DNA of 64,000 nucleotides from positions 183,968-247,967 of the forward strand of contig JAIUOT010000014.1 in NCBI GenBank assembly GCA_020161015.1, written 5' to 3'. Both the position numbers and the translations under genes were made by a program. This DNA is from Actinomycetota bacterium (GTDB lineage Bacteria; Actinomycetota; Actinomycetes; Propionibacteriales; Propionibacteriaceae). This document shows positions 45,254 to 52,233 of the stretch, in pieces. Under the pieces are notes generated by a model. That model was not told the origin of the DNA, did no database searches, and worked only from the letters and a program-made list of their open reading frames with translations. Within the stretch, counting starts at the first letter, position 1; the number at the start of each line of letters is the position of its first letter.

Positions 45254-46288
45254 TCAGCCTCCGATCGAACTCATGGTGCGGGCGGGTGGACGGAAGCCCG
45301 GGCTGTCGATCCCGTGCCCGGCGGCCTTGGCGCGGTGGGCGCCCAGCCACAACCGGGCCAGCTCGACGTCGTCCGCCCCGTCGCGAAGGGGCGTGCGCAG
45401 GTCGGTCTCGGTGCGGCTGAACAGGCAGGTGCGCAGTTGCCCGTCCGCGGTGAGGCGGGTGCGGTCGCAGTCTCCGCAGAACGGCGCGGTGACCGACGCG
45501 ATCACGCCGATGCGTCCGGCGGGGTGCCCGGGAGCCGCGGCGACGCGCCACTCCTGCGCCGGGGCGGCGCCGCGCCCGTCGATCGGCGTGAGGGTGAAGG
45601 CCGTCCGGAGGGCGTCCAGGATCTCGGCGGCCGGGACCATCGTGCTGCGGTCCCACCCGTGCTCCGGGCCGAGGGGCATCTGCTCGATGAACCGGAGCCG
45701 GTACCCGTGCTCGAGGCAGAACCGCGCCAGGGGCACGACGTCCTGCTCGTTCGCCCCCCGCATCACCACCGTGTTCACCTTCACCGGGTGCAGGCCGGCG
45801 GCGTCGGCGGCGGCGAGCCCGCGCAGCACGTCGTCCAGGCGGTCGCGCCGGGCCAGGGCGGCGTACCGCGTCCGGTCGAGCGAGTCCAGCGAGACGTTGA
45901 CCCGGCCCAGGCCGGCGCCGGCCAGGGCTGCGGCTCGCCGGTCGAGGCCGATCCCGTTCGTGGTCAGGGAGGTCTCCGGCGGGACACCCTCGTCGGTGCG
46001 CAGCCCGGTGGCGGCGGCGACGATGCCGGCGAGCCCGGGGCGCAGGAGCGGCTCGCCGCCGGTGAAGCGCACCTTGCGGACGCCGAGCAGGTGCACGGCC
46101 ACGCCCACGAGGCGGGCCACTTCTTCGTCGGTGAGGATGTCGCGGCCGGGCAGCCACGGCAGGCCCTCGGCCGGCATGCAGTAGGTGCACCGCAGGTTGC
46201 AGCGGTCGGTCAGTGACACCCGCAGGTCACGCGCGACCCGTCCGTGGGCATCGCTGAGCGTGCCCAGCGGCAGGACGGCGGTCGGCAC
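45254..46288 (-). CDS. moaA: GTP 3',8-cyclase MoaA
   Basis: A 344-residue radical-SAM enzyme that starts molybdopterin synthesis from GTP. The SAM [4Fe-4S] cluster is bound by Cys30, Cys34 and Cys37 (CNLRCTYC). The second cluster is visible as FCGDCDRTRLTADGQLRTC near the C-terminus. VRKVRFTGGEPLLRPGL is the GGE SAM-binding strand. The C-terminus ends in RTMSSIGG, the conserved GG tail needed for activity. First gene of the moaA-moaD-nar unit. Confidence 0.96.
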   Translation of the reverse strand: MPTAVLPLGTLSDAHGRVARDLRVSLTDRCNLRCTYCMPAEGLPWLPGRDILTDEEVARLVGVAVHLLGVRKVRFTGGEPLLRPGLAGIVAAATGLRTDEGVPPETSLTTNGIGLDRRAAALAGAGLGRVNVSLDSLDRTRYAALARRDRLDDVLRGLAAADAAGLHPVKVNTVVMRGANEQDVVPLARFCLEHGYRLRFIEQMPLGPEHGWDRSTMVPAAEILDALRTAFTLTPIDGRGAAPAQEWRVAAAPGHPAGRIGVIASVTAPFCGDCDRTRLTADGQLRTCLFSRTETDLRTPLRDGADDVELARLWLGAHRAKAAGHGIDSPGFRPPARTMSSIGG

Positions 46289-46321
46289 CCGGTGCTCCCA
46301 ACGGTCGGTGTCGCCTGCACA

Positions 46322-46338
46322 GTAACCCGATTAGTTAC
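46322..46338. promoter_or_regulatory. Inverted repeat GTAAC-N7-GTTAC between moaA and the regulator gene
   Basis: GTAAC, CCGATTA, GTTAC: a perfect 5-bp dyad in the 122-bp divergent gap, 34 nt from the moaA start. It could be an operator for the SufR-like protein encoded to its right, controlling both directions. Confidence 0.5.
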
Positions 46339-46410
46339 GAGTTTCTAGTGGAAACGGTCCCGGGCGTGCGGGATCATGGGTACCCACGGTGCCGGTGCGA
46401 GGAGGATCCG

Positions 46411-47070
46411 ATGAGCGAGGGCGGGGCGGTACGCCTGGGGCCCACCCGCGCGGAGGTGCTCGACCACCTCCGGACCACCGGAGGGCCCGTGGACGTCGCG
46501 GAGGTGTCGGCAGCGGTCGGCCTCCACCCCAACACGACCCGCTTCCACCTCGACGCGCTGGTCGAGGCGGGCCTCGTGGCCCGCGAGACGGAGGCGCGCC
46601 GTCGTCCCGGTCGCCCCCGGGTGCTCTACCGCGCCGCGCCGGGCCACCGCGCCAATCGCTACCAGGATCTCGCCGCGGCCATGGTCAGGCACTTCGCCGG
46701 GGCTGTCGAGGACCGCGGGGCTCACGCCGTCCTCGCCGGCGAGGCGTGGGGTGCGGAACTGCGCGCTGAGCAGGAGCGCGCCGGCGCCCTGCCGCCGCTG
46801 GAGCGGGTGGTCGGCAGCCTCGACGCCCTCGGCTACGCCCCCACCCTGCTGCCCGGCCCGGACACCGTGGTGCAGCTGCGCCCCTGCCCCTACCTCGACC
46901 TCGCCGACGACGACCCGGAGGTGGTCTGCCAGCTCCACCTCGGGCTCGTGCGCGGGCTGATCGGGCCGGGCGAGGGCTGGACGGTGACCGCCATCGAGCC
47001 GTGGGCCACCCCCGCCACCTGCCTGGTGCGCCTGGCGCCCGTCCCCGAGGTCGCCGCGGCCGATGCGTGA
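46411..47070 (+). CDS. SufR/ArnR-like winged-helix regulator, probable Fe-S sensor
   Basis: A 219-residue regulator. ATG 46411 has GAGGAGG in front and removes a non-conserved upstream extension. The winged helix reads VLDHLRTTGGPVDVAEVSA and VGLHPNTTRFHLDALVEAGL, with the basic wing ARRRPGRPRVLY, as in SufR/DeoR-like proteins. Three cysteines, Cys159, Cys173 and Cys204 (spacing C-x13-C-x30-C), resemble the cluster ligands of SufR, a [4Fe-4S] repressor. Placed divergently from moaA-nar and 5' to moeA (8-nt overlap), it is the likely redox or oxygen regulator of the region. ArnR of corynebacteria is a functional parallel; homology is not tested. Confidence 0.75.
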   Translation: MSEGGAVRLGPTRAEVLDHLRTTGGPVDVAEVSAAVGLHPNTTRFHLDALVEAGLVARETEARRRPGRPRVLYRAAPGHRANRYQDLAAAMVRHFAGAVEDRGAHAVLAGEAWGAELRAEQERAGALPPLERVVGSLDALGYAPTLLPGPDTVVQLRPCPYLDLADDDPEVVCQLHLGLVRGLIGPGEGWTVTAIEPWATPATCLVRLAPVPEVAAADA

Positions 47071-48271
47071 GCTGCTGGGGGTCGAGGAGTACCTCGACGA
47101 ACTGCTCGTCCTGGTGCGCCCGGACGAGCGGTCGGAGGTGCTGCCGCTGGCCGCCGCCTTCGGGCGCGTGCTCGCCGCCGACGTGGCCGCGGCGGCGTCC
47201 GTCCCCGCCTTCGACAACTCTGCGATGGACGGCTACGCGGTCCGGTTCGCGGAGGTGGCCGGCGCTCCCGCGGTGCTGCGGGTGGTCGGTGACGTCCCGG
47301 CTGGCAGCGCGGACGACCCGGACGCCGGGCCGGGGGAGTGCGTGCGCATCATGACCGGGGCGCCGCTCCCTGCCTTCGCCGATACGGTCGTGCCCGTCGA
47401 GGACACCCGGGTGGAGGACGACGAGGTGTCCGTGCTGGTGCCGCCCGCCCGTCGGGGCGCGCACGTGCGCCGGGCCGGTGAGGACGTCGACGCCGGGGAC
47501 CTCGTCGCCCCTGCCGGGGCGGCGCTCACCCCGGGCGTGGTGGGCGCGGTTGCCGCCGCAGGCGTCCGCACGGTCGCGGTGCGGCCGCGGCCGGTCGTGG
47601 CGGTGTGCGCGACCGGGGACGAGCTGGTCACCGACGGGTCGGCGCTGCGGCGCGGTCAGGTGCACGAGTCCAACGCCCTCGCGCTGGCCGCGGCGCTCAT
47701 CCGGGACGGCGCGGAGGTCGTCGCGGCCGCTCCGGTCGGCGACCGGCCCGCTGCCCTGTCGGCCCGGCTCGACGGCCTCGCCGCGTCCGGCTGTGCGCTG
47801 GTGGTGCTGACCGGCGGCGCGAGCGTGGGCGCCTACGACGTGGTGCGCGACGTGCTCAGCGGCGCGGGCGGCACGTTCCGGCACGTCCGCGTGCAGCCCG
47901 GCAAGCCGCAGGGCTGGGCGTGGTGGCGCGGGGTGCCGGTGGTGTCGCTGCCGGGCAACCCGCTGTCGGCGTCCCTGAGCTACGAGCTGTTCGTCCGCCC
48001 GCTTGTCGACCGGATGCTCGGACGGCCCGGGCCGGGCTGGCTCCCTGCCGTGGCGGGGGCAGCGTGGACGTCGCCGCAGGGCCGCCGCCAGGTGGTGCCG
48101 GTCCTGCTCTCCGGCGAGGACGACGGCCGGCTGGTCGCCCGTCCGGCGCACCGGCGCGGATCGGCGTCGCACGTCGTCACCTCGCTGGCCGGGGCGGACG
48201 GGATCGCCGTCGTCGCCGAGGACGTCACGGCCGTCGAGCCGGGCGACGGGGTCCAGGTGAGGTGGCTGTGA
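47063..48271 (+). CDS. moeA: Molybdopterin molybdenumtransferase MoeA
   Basis: A 402-residue enzyme that inserts molybdate into adenylylated molybdopterin. The signatures are PAFDNSAMDGYAVRFAEV, ECVRIMTGAPLPAFADTVVP and VEDT; then VAVCATGDELV, GGASVGAYDVVRDVL and VVSLPGNPLSASLSYELFV, in the order of MoeA domains I-III, followed by a beta-barrel domain IV. It starts 8 nt inside the regulator gene and overlaps mobA by 4 nt. Confidence 0.96.
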   Translation: MRELLGVEEYLDELLVLVRPDERSEVLPLAAAFGRVLAADVAAAASVPAFDNSAMDGYAVRFAEVAGAPAVLRVVGDVPAGSADDPDAGPGECVRIMTGAPLPAFADTVVPVEDTRVEDDEVSVLVPPARRGAHVRRAGEDVDAGDLVAPAGAALTPGVVGAVAAAGVRTVAVRPRPVVAVCATGDELVTDGSALRRGQVHESNALALAAALIRDGAEVVAAAPVGDRPAALSARLDGLAASGCALVVLTGGASVGAYDVVRDVLSGAGGTFRHVRVQPGKPQGWAWWRGVPVVSLPGNPLSASLSYELFVRPLVDRMLGRPGPGWLPAVAGAAWTSPQGRRQVVPVLLSGEDDGRLVARPAHRRGSASHVVTSLAGADGIAVVAEDVTAVEPGDGVQVRWL

Positions 48272-48855
48272 TTTTCGACGCCGTGGTGCTCGCCGGGGGA
48301 CGCGGGTCGCGCCTGGGCGGGATCGACAAGCCGGCGGTGAGGATCGGTGGGCGGCGCCTGCTCGACATCGCCCTCTCCGCGGTCGCCGGGGCCCGACGGG
48401 TGGTGGTCGTCGGCGACGCCGACGTGCCGTCCGGGGTGCTGCGCACCCGGGAGGACCCGCCGTTCGGCGGCCCGGTGGCCGCGCTGGACGCGGGTCTGGC
48501 CGCGCTGGGACGCGCGCACGGGCAGGCACCGTGGACGCTGGTGCTGGCCGCAGACCTGCCCGACGCGGAGGCCGCCGTGGCGACGCTGCTGGCGTCCCCG
48601 CCGTCCGACGACGAGGACGGCGCCTGCCTGGTGGACGACGACGGCCGCCTGCAGTGGCTTATGGGGTGCTACCGGACCGCTGCGCTCGAGCGGCGGCTCG
48701 GGGAGCGGGGCGACCCTCCCCTGACCGCGATGCACCGGCTGCTCGCCCCGCTGCGCCTGCGGGGCGTGGCCCGTGGCGCGGCGGTCGTCGACGACCTGGA
48801 CACCCCGGAGGACGCTGCCCGCTGGGCGGGGCGCAGGGGAGCGGTGGAATGGTGA
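48268..48855 (+). CDS. mobA: Molybdenum cofactor guanylyltransferase MobA
   Basis: A 195-residue nucleotidyltransferase adding GMP to Mo-molybdopterin, the form needed by NarG. The N-terminal motif is FDAVVLAGGRGSRLGGIDKP (signature LAGGRxxRxGxxK). EDPPFGGPVAALDAGLAAL and LVLAADLPDAEAAVATLL follow. The GTG start is within the moeA stop (GTGA). Confidence 0.93.
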   Translation: MIFDAVVLAGGRGSRLGGIDKPAVRIGGRRLLDIALSAVAGARRVVVVGDADVPSGVLRTREDPPFGGPVAALDAGLAALGRAHGQAPWTLVLAADLPDAEAAVATLLASPPSDDEDGACLVDDDGRLQWLMGCYRTAALERRLGERGDPPLTAMHRLLAPLRLRGVARGAAVVDDLDTPEDAARWAGRRGAVEW

Positions 48856-49640
48856 GGCTCGCCCCTCTCGTCGAGCCGGCCGGCGCGCTGTCCGCGTCCG
48901 ACCGGGAGCGGTTCGCGCGGCACCTGCCGATCCCCGAGCTCGGCGAGCTCGCGCAGCGCCGGTTGCGCGCCGCCCGCATCTGCGTCGTGGGCGCCGGCGG
49001 GCTCGGCAGCCCCGCCCTGCTCTACCTCGCCGCTGCCGGTGTGGGCACCCTCGGGGTGGTGGACGCGGATGTCGTCGAGCTGGTGAACCTGCAGCGCCAG
49101 GTGCTGCACACCACCGGGGGGATCGGGACCCCGAAGGCGGCCAGCGCCGCGCGGCGGCTCGCCGAGCTCGACCCCGCCGTGCGCGTGGTGCCCCACGAGC
49201 TGCGGCTGGACGAGGGCAACGCCCGGGAGGTGCTCGGGGGCTACGACCTCGTGCTCGACGCCGTGGACAACTACCCGACTCGCTACCTCATCAGCGACAC
49301 CTGCGCCGAGCTGGGGATCCCTGTGGTGTGGGGTGCGGTGATGGTCACCCGCGCCCAGGTGAGCGTGTTCTGGAGCGCCCCGCGTGGCGTGGACGGGCCG
49401 CTGCCCGGGATCACGCTGCGCGACCTCCACCCCGCGCCGCCCGACCCGGCGACGTGGGTGACCGCTGCGGGGGTCGGGGTGCTCGGGTCGATGTGCGGCC
49501 AGGTCGGCGCGCTGATGGCGACCGAGGCGATCAAGCTGGTCACCGGGGCCGGCGATGTGCTGTTCGGCCGCATGCTGTACCTGGACACGATGAGCGCGAC
49601 GGTCGCCACCGTGCCGCTGTCCCCGAGGAGGACGACGTGA
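48849..49640 (+). CDS. moeB: MoeB/ThiF-family adenylyltransferase lacking zinc cysteines
   Basis: A 263-residue E1-like enzyme that would adenylylate the MoaD C-terminus. The ATP loop VVGAGGLGSPALLYLAAAGV, the Arg finger region VELVNLQRQVLH and LVLDAVDNYPTRYLISDTC are all present. The two CxxC pairs that hold zinc in E. coli MoeB are not seen: GPLPGITLRDLHPAPPD and WVTAAGVGVLGSM occupy the places. There is no C-terminal rhodanese domain of the MoeZ type. ATG 48849 overlaps the mobA stop by 7 nt. Confidence 0.88.
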   Translation: MVRLAPLVEPAGALSASDRERFARHLPIPELGELAQRRLRAARICVVGAGGLGSPALLYLAAAGVGTLGVVDADVVELVNLQRQVLHTTGGIGTPKAASAARRLAELDPAVRVVPHELRLDEGNAREVLGGYDLVLDAVDNYPTRYLISDTCAELGIPVVWGAVMVTRAQVSVFWSAPRGVDGPLPGITLRDLHPAPPDPATWVTAAGVGVLGSMCGQVGALMATEAIKLVTGAGDVLFGRMLYLDTMSATVATVPLSPRRTT

Positions 49641-50104
49641 GCGAGTTCACCCACCTGGACGCGGCAGGGCACGCCCGGATGGTCGACGTCAGCGGCAAGC
49701 AGGTGACCGCGCGCAGCGCAACCGCCGAGGGCCTCGTACGGTGCCCGCCGGCCGTCGTCGCCGCCCTGCGCGGCGGGGAGGTGCCCAAGGGCGACGTCCT
49801 GGCGGTCGCCAGGGTGGCCGGCATCGCCGCGGCGAAGCGGACGCCGGAGCTGCTCCCGCTGGCGCACGTGATCGGCGTCCACGGCGTCGAGGTGGACCTG
49901 GCCGTCACCGACGAGGGCGTGTCGATCGCGGCCACCGTCCGCGCCGTCGACCGCACAGGCGTGGAGATGGAGGCCCTCACTGCGGTCTCCGTTGCGGCGC
50001 TCGCCGTCGTCGACATGGTGAAGGGCCTCGACAAGCGGGTCGAGATCGCCGGCGTCCGCCTGGTCGCGAAGGACGGGGGGCGGTCCGGCGCGTGGCGCCG
50101 CTGA
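49637..50104 (+). CDS. moaC: Cyclic pyranopterin monophosphate synthase MoaC
   Basis: A 155-residue enzyme completing cPMP formation after MoaA. EFTHLDAAGHARMVDVSGK at the start, then GLVRCPPAVVAALRGGEVPKGDV, ELLPLAHVIGVHGVEVDLAV, RTGVEMEALTAVSVAALAV and DMVKGLDKRVEIAGVRLVAK. The catalytic Lys and the conserved His-Pro/His region (here LAHVIG, family consensus LCHPL) are in place except for the C-to-A and P-to-V changes. GTG start inside the moeB stop. Confidence 0.93.
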   Translation: MSEFTHLDAAGHARMVDVSGKQVTARSATAEGLVRCPPAVVAALRGGEVPKGDVLAVARVAGIAAAKRTPELLPLAHVIGVHGVEVDLAVTDEGVSIAATVRAVDRTGVEMEALTAVSVAALAVVDMVKGLDKRVEIAGVRLVAKDGGRSGAWRR

Positions 50105-50111
50105 CCGGCCC

Positions 50112-50543
50112 CTACAGGTTCGACCAGCGGTAGCTGCCGTCGTCCTCGAACTGCTGTTTCCAGACCGGGAGCTCCGCCTTCACCCGCTCGACGACGTCGG
50201 CGCAGACAGTGAAGGCGAGCCGGCGGTGCGGCGAGGAGACGGCGACCACGAACGCGTTGTCTCCCACCACCAGGTGGCCGGTGCGGTGCACCGCGGCCAC
50301 CCGGCAGTCTCCCGCGGGGTCGGCGTCGGCGAGCGTGGTGGCAACGATCTCCGCGATGCGCGCGGGTGCGGACGGGTGGCAGGTGTAGTCGAGGGCGACG
50401 ACGCGTCCGGCCGCCTGCGGGTCGTGGTCGCGGACGACCCCGACGAACAGCACGACCGCCCCGGCGTCGGGGCGGGCGACGAGGCGCGCGAGTTCTTCGG
50501 AGGTCACCGGGTGGTCGCGGACCTCCGCGAGCACGACGGGCAT
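50112..50543 (-). CDS. moaE: Molybdopterin synthase large subunit MoaE
   Basis: A 143-residue catalytic subunit that transfers two sulfurs from MoaD to cPMP. AGAVVLFVGVVRDHDPQAAG, DYTCHPSAPARIAEIV, VHRTGHLVVGDNAFVVAVSS and the signature VKAELPVWKQQ with the catalytic lysines are present. It runs leftward into moaC (7-bp convergent gap) and its ATG overlaps the upstream mog stop by 1 nt. Confidence 0.95.
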   Translation of the reverse strand: MPVVLAEVRDHPVTSEELARLVARPDAGAVVLFVGVVRDHDPQAAGRVVALDYTCHPSAPARIAEIVATTLADADPAGDCRVAAVHRTGHLVVGDNAFVVAVSSPHRRLAFTVCADVVERVKAELPVWKQQFEDDGSYRWSNL

Positions 50544-51031
50544 CAGTGGTCACCCCCCTGGAGCTGCTCGAGCAGGTGGGCGAGAAGGGGGAGGAGCACC
50601 TCGATGCCCTCTGCGGCGGCGCGGGGGCTGCCCGGTAGGTTCACGACCACGGCGCCGCCGGCCCCGTCCACGGCGTCGACCACCCCGGCGACGCCCCGGC
50701 TGAGCGCCGCGTGCGGGGAGCGCGCCGTCCCGCGTGCGCGCAGCAGTTCCGCCACGCCGGGAAGGGTGCGGTCGAGCACGCCGCGCGTGCCCTCGGGCGT
50801 CCGGTCGCGCGGGCCGACGCCCGTGCCACCGGTGGTGAGGATGACGCGGTCGCCGGCGTCCAGCGCCTCGAGCAGCGCCGCGCGGACGCTCTCCTCTCCG
50901 TCCGGCACCACCACGCGCGACACTGCGTGGCCCGCCGCCTCGAGCGCGGCCACGAGTACCGGTCCGGACTCGTCCTCGCGCACGCCGGCCGCGCACCGGT
51001 CGGACACCGTGATCACCCGGCACCGTTCCAT
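50543..51031 (-). CDS. mog: MogA/MoaB-family molybdopterin adenylyltransferase, copy 2
   Basis: A 162-residue MoCF domain protein: CRVITVSDRCAAGVREDESG at the start, VILTTGGTGVGPRDRTPEGT and VLDRTLPGVAELLRARGT, and VVVNLPGSPRAAAEGIEVL at the end. This copy is closer to the cofactor genes and has the canonical TTGGTG-GPRD-TPE motif. With MoeA it would activate and load molybdenum. First of a mog-moaE pair (TGATG junction). Confidence 0.92.
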   Translation of the reverse strand: MERCRVITVSDRCAAGVREDESGPVLVAALEAAGHAVSRVVVPDGEESVRAALLEALDAGDRVILTTGGTGVGPRDRTPEGTRGVLDRTLPGVAELLRARGTARSPHAALSRGVAGVVDAVDGAGGAVVVNLPGSPRAAAEGIEVLLPLLAHLLEQLQGGDH

Positions 51032-51158
51032 CGCCACCTCCTGTCGACGCGACGACCGTACCCCGCTCGCCGCGTCCCTCGCTCGCCTCCCGTCCGCGAC
51101 AACGCCCCAGGTTTCGATGGCGGGCCAGCCCCCGGACGTGACGGCCAGCGTCCATGTT

Positions 51159-51229
51159 CGAGGGCCAGCCTTGCTGCCGAGGGCCAGCACCAGTGGACGA
51201 GCCCTCGGCCGGATGGCTGGCTCTCGACG
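51159..51229 (+). repeat. GAGGGCCAGC palindromic repeat, copy 3
   Basis: cGAGGGCCAGCCTTGCTGC, ccGAGGGCCAGCACCAGTGG, then acGAGCCCTCGGCCGGATGG and CTGGCTCTCGACG. Two degenerate half-units (CGGGCCAGCC at 51121, ACGGCCAGCG at 51141) precede it. It lies in the 455-bp gap between mog and a small-protein gene; nothing else but copy 4 is visible there. Confidence 0.85.
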
Positions 51230-51345
51230 TGCTGGGCCCGGATGTGGGGCCCGCCCGTCCGAGCCGTCGTGCGGGCGGGGACGATGACCGGCGCCGGGAG
51301 GTGAGAACCGCGGTCGCGCGTCCCTCTTCGCGCCGCCTCGTCCCG

Positions 51346-51436
51346 TCGAGGGCCAGCCTTCCGGTCCGAGGGCCAGCCTTGCGGTCGAGGGCCAGCACCG
51401 GTGGACGAGCCCTCGGCCGGAAGGCTGGCCCTCGCG
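51346..51436 (+). repeat. GAGGGCCAGC palindromic repeat, copy 4
   Basis: The best-formed copy: three direct units (GAGGGCCAGCCTTCCGGTCC, GAGGGCCAGCCTTGCGGTC and GAGGGCCAGCACCGGTGG) followed by ACGAGCCCTCGGCCGGAAGG and CTGGCCCTCGCGG. The outer unit and the last segment are exact inverted copies (CGAGGGCCAGCCTTCCGG against CCGGAAGGCTGGCCCTCG), giving an 18-bp stem. Confidence 0.88.
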
Positions 51437-51486
51437 GCGATGGACGCAGGGGTCGGACGGCCGCGCGCGCGACGGAGCCGGGACGC

Positions 51487-51657
51487 CTACGGAGTGCCGC
51501 CGCTGAAGGGCCCGGTGTGGCGGTGGATGTTCATCAGGTTCGCCTCGGCCTGGCCACGCGCGTGGGTGCCGGGGCGGGGCTCGCCCCAGGTGCCGGTGAG
51601 GTAGGTCCAGATCCTGCTGAGGCGGGCGCGGAAACCACGATGCTCGCCGTTGGTCAT
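51487..51657 (-). CDS. Conserved-looking 56-residue protein
   Basis: ATG 51657 is preceded by GGAGAGGAG at good spacing. The product starts MTNGEHRGFRARLSRIWTYL, continues TGTWGEPRPGTHARGQAEAN and ends LMNIHRHTGPFSGGTP. No membrane helix, Cys or recognised motif is present. It is soluble, basic and Gly/Pro-containing. The strong ribosome site supports a real gene; function is unknown. Confidence 0.55.
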   Translation of the reverse strand: MTNGEHRGFRARLSRIWTYLTGTWGEPRPGTHARGQAEANLMNIHRHTGPFSGGTP

Positions 51658-51848
51658 CGCCGCTCCTCTCCGTGGGGGTGCCGGTGTCGCCAGTGTCGCA
51701 CACGGCGGGACGGCGTCCGCGGCCGATCGTGAGCATCTGCCAGCATTCCCCGGCCCGCGTTGGGGATCCACGTCCGGAGGGTGGAAGATGGGCACCGGTC
51801 GGCGTCGGGTAACGTCGCCCCCACGAGGCGCAGGAACAGGAGAACGGC

Positions 51849-52049
51849 ATGCCGAGTCTTGGCGGTTGGGAATGGGTCATCATCGCCGTGGTGGCGCTGG
51901 TGCTCTTCGGTGGCGCGAAACTGGCCAACTTCGGCAAGAACGCGGGCAAGGCCATTCGCGAGTTCAAGGAGGAGTCGAAGACCGGCTCCGTCGAGCCGCC
52001 CGCGACCCCGGCCGAGCCGCCGGCGACCGACGAGGGCCCCAAGGCCTGA
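51849..52049 (+). CDS. tatA: Sec-independent translocase protein TatA
   Basis: A 66-residue protein. One N-terminal membrane helix (WEWVIIAVVALVLFG), the hinge FGGAKLANFGKNAGKAIREF and an amphipathic helix, then an acidic, Pro-rich tail. This is the TatA/E layout. TatA forms the pore of the twin-arginine system; TatB and TatC are not in the window. GGAGAACGGC precedes the ATG. Confidence 0.9.
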   Translation: MPSLGGWEWVIIAVVALVLFGGAKLANFGKNAGKAIREFKEESKTGSVEPPATPAEPPATDEGPKA

Positions 52050-52167
52050 CCTGCCGCGCGACCTGCCCCGGCGGTCGCGACAGGCGTCTTCCCGTCCCGC
52101 CGACCCCTTCTGGTCGGACGGGGCTTCGCGCATCACTGGTGAGCGGTGCTAAGTTGCTCCCAACCGC

Positions 52168-52185
52168 AATGAGAGCGCGATCATT
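52168..52185. promoter_or_regulatory. LacI-type imperfect palindrome upstream of the beta-glucosidase
   Basis: AATGAGAGCGCGATCATT: AATGA/TCATT arms around a central GCGC, similar to operators of LacI-family sugar repressors such as CebR (TGGGAGCGCTCCCA). It lies about 50 nt upstream of the GH1 start, where it could block transcription without sugar. No LacI-family gene is in the window. Confidence 0.5.
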
Positions 52186-52233
52186 CGTGGTGGTCCCGGC
52201 AGTGGAGCAGGGCCCGCGGGTGGGAAGGACTTG

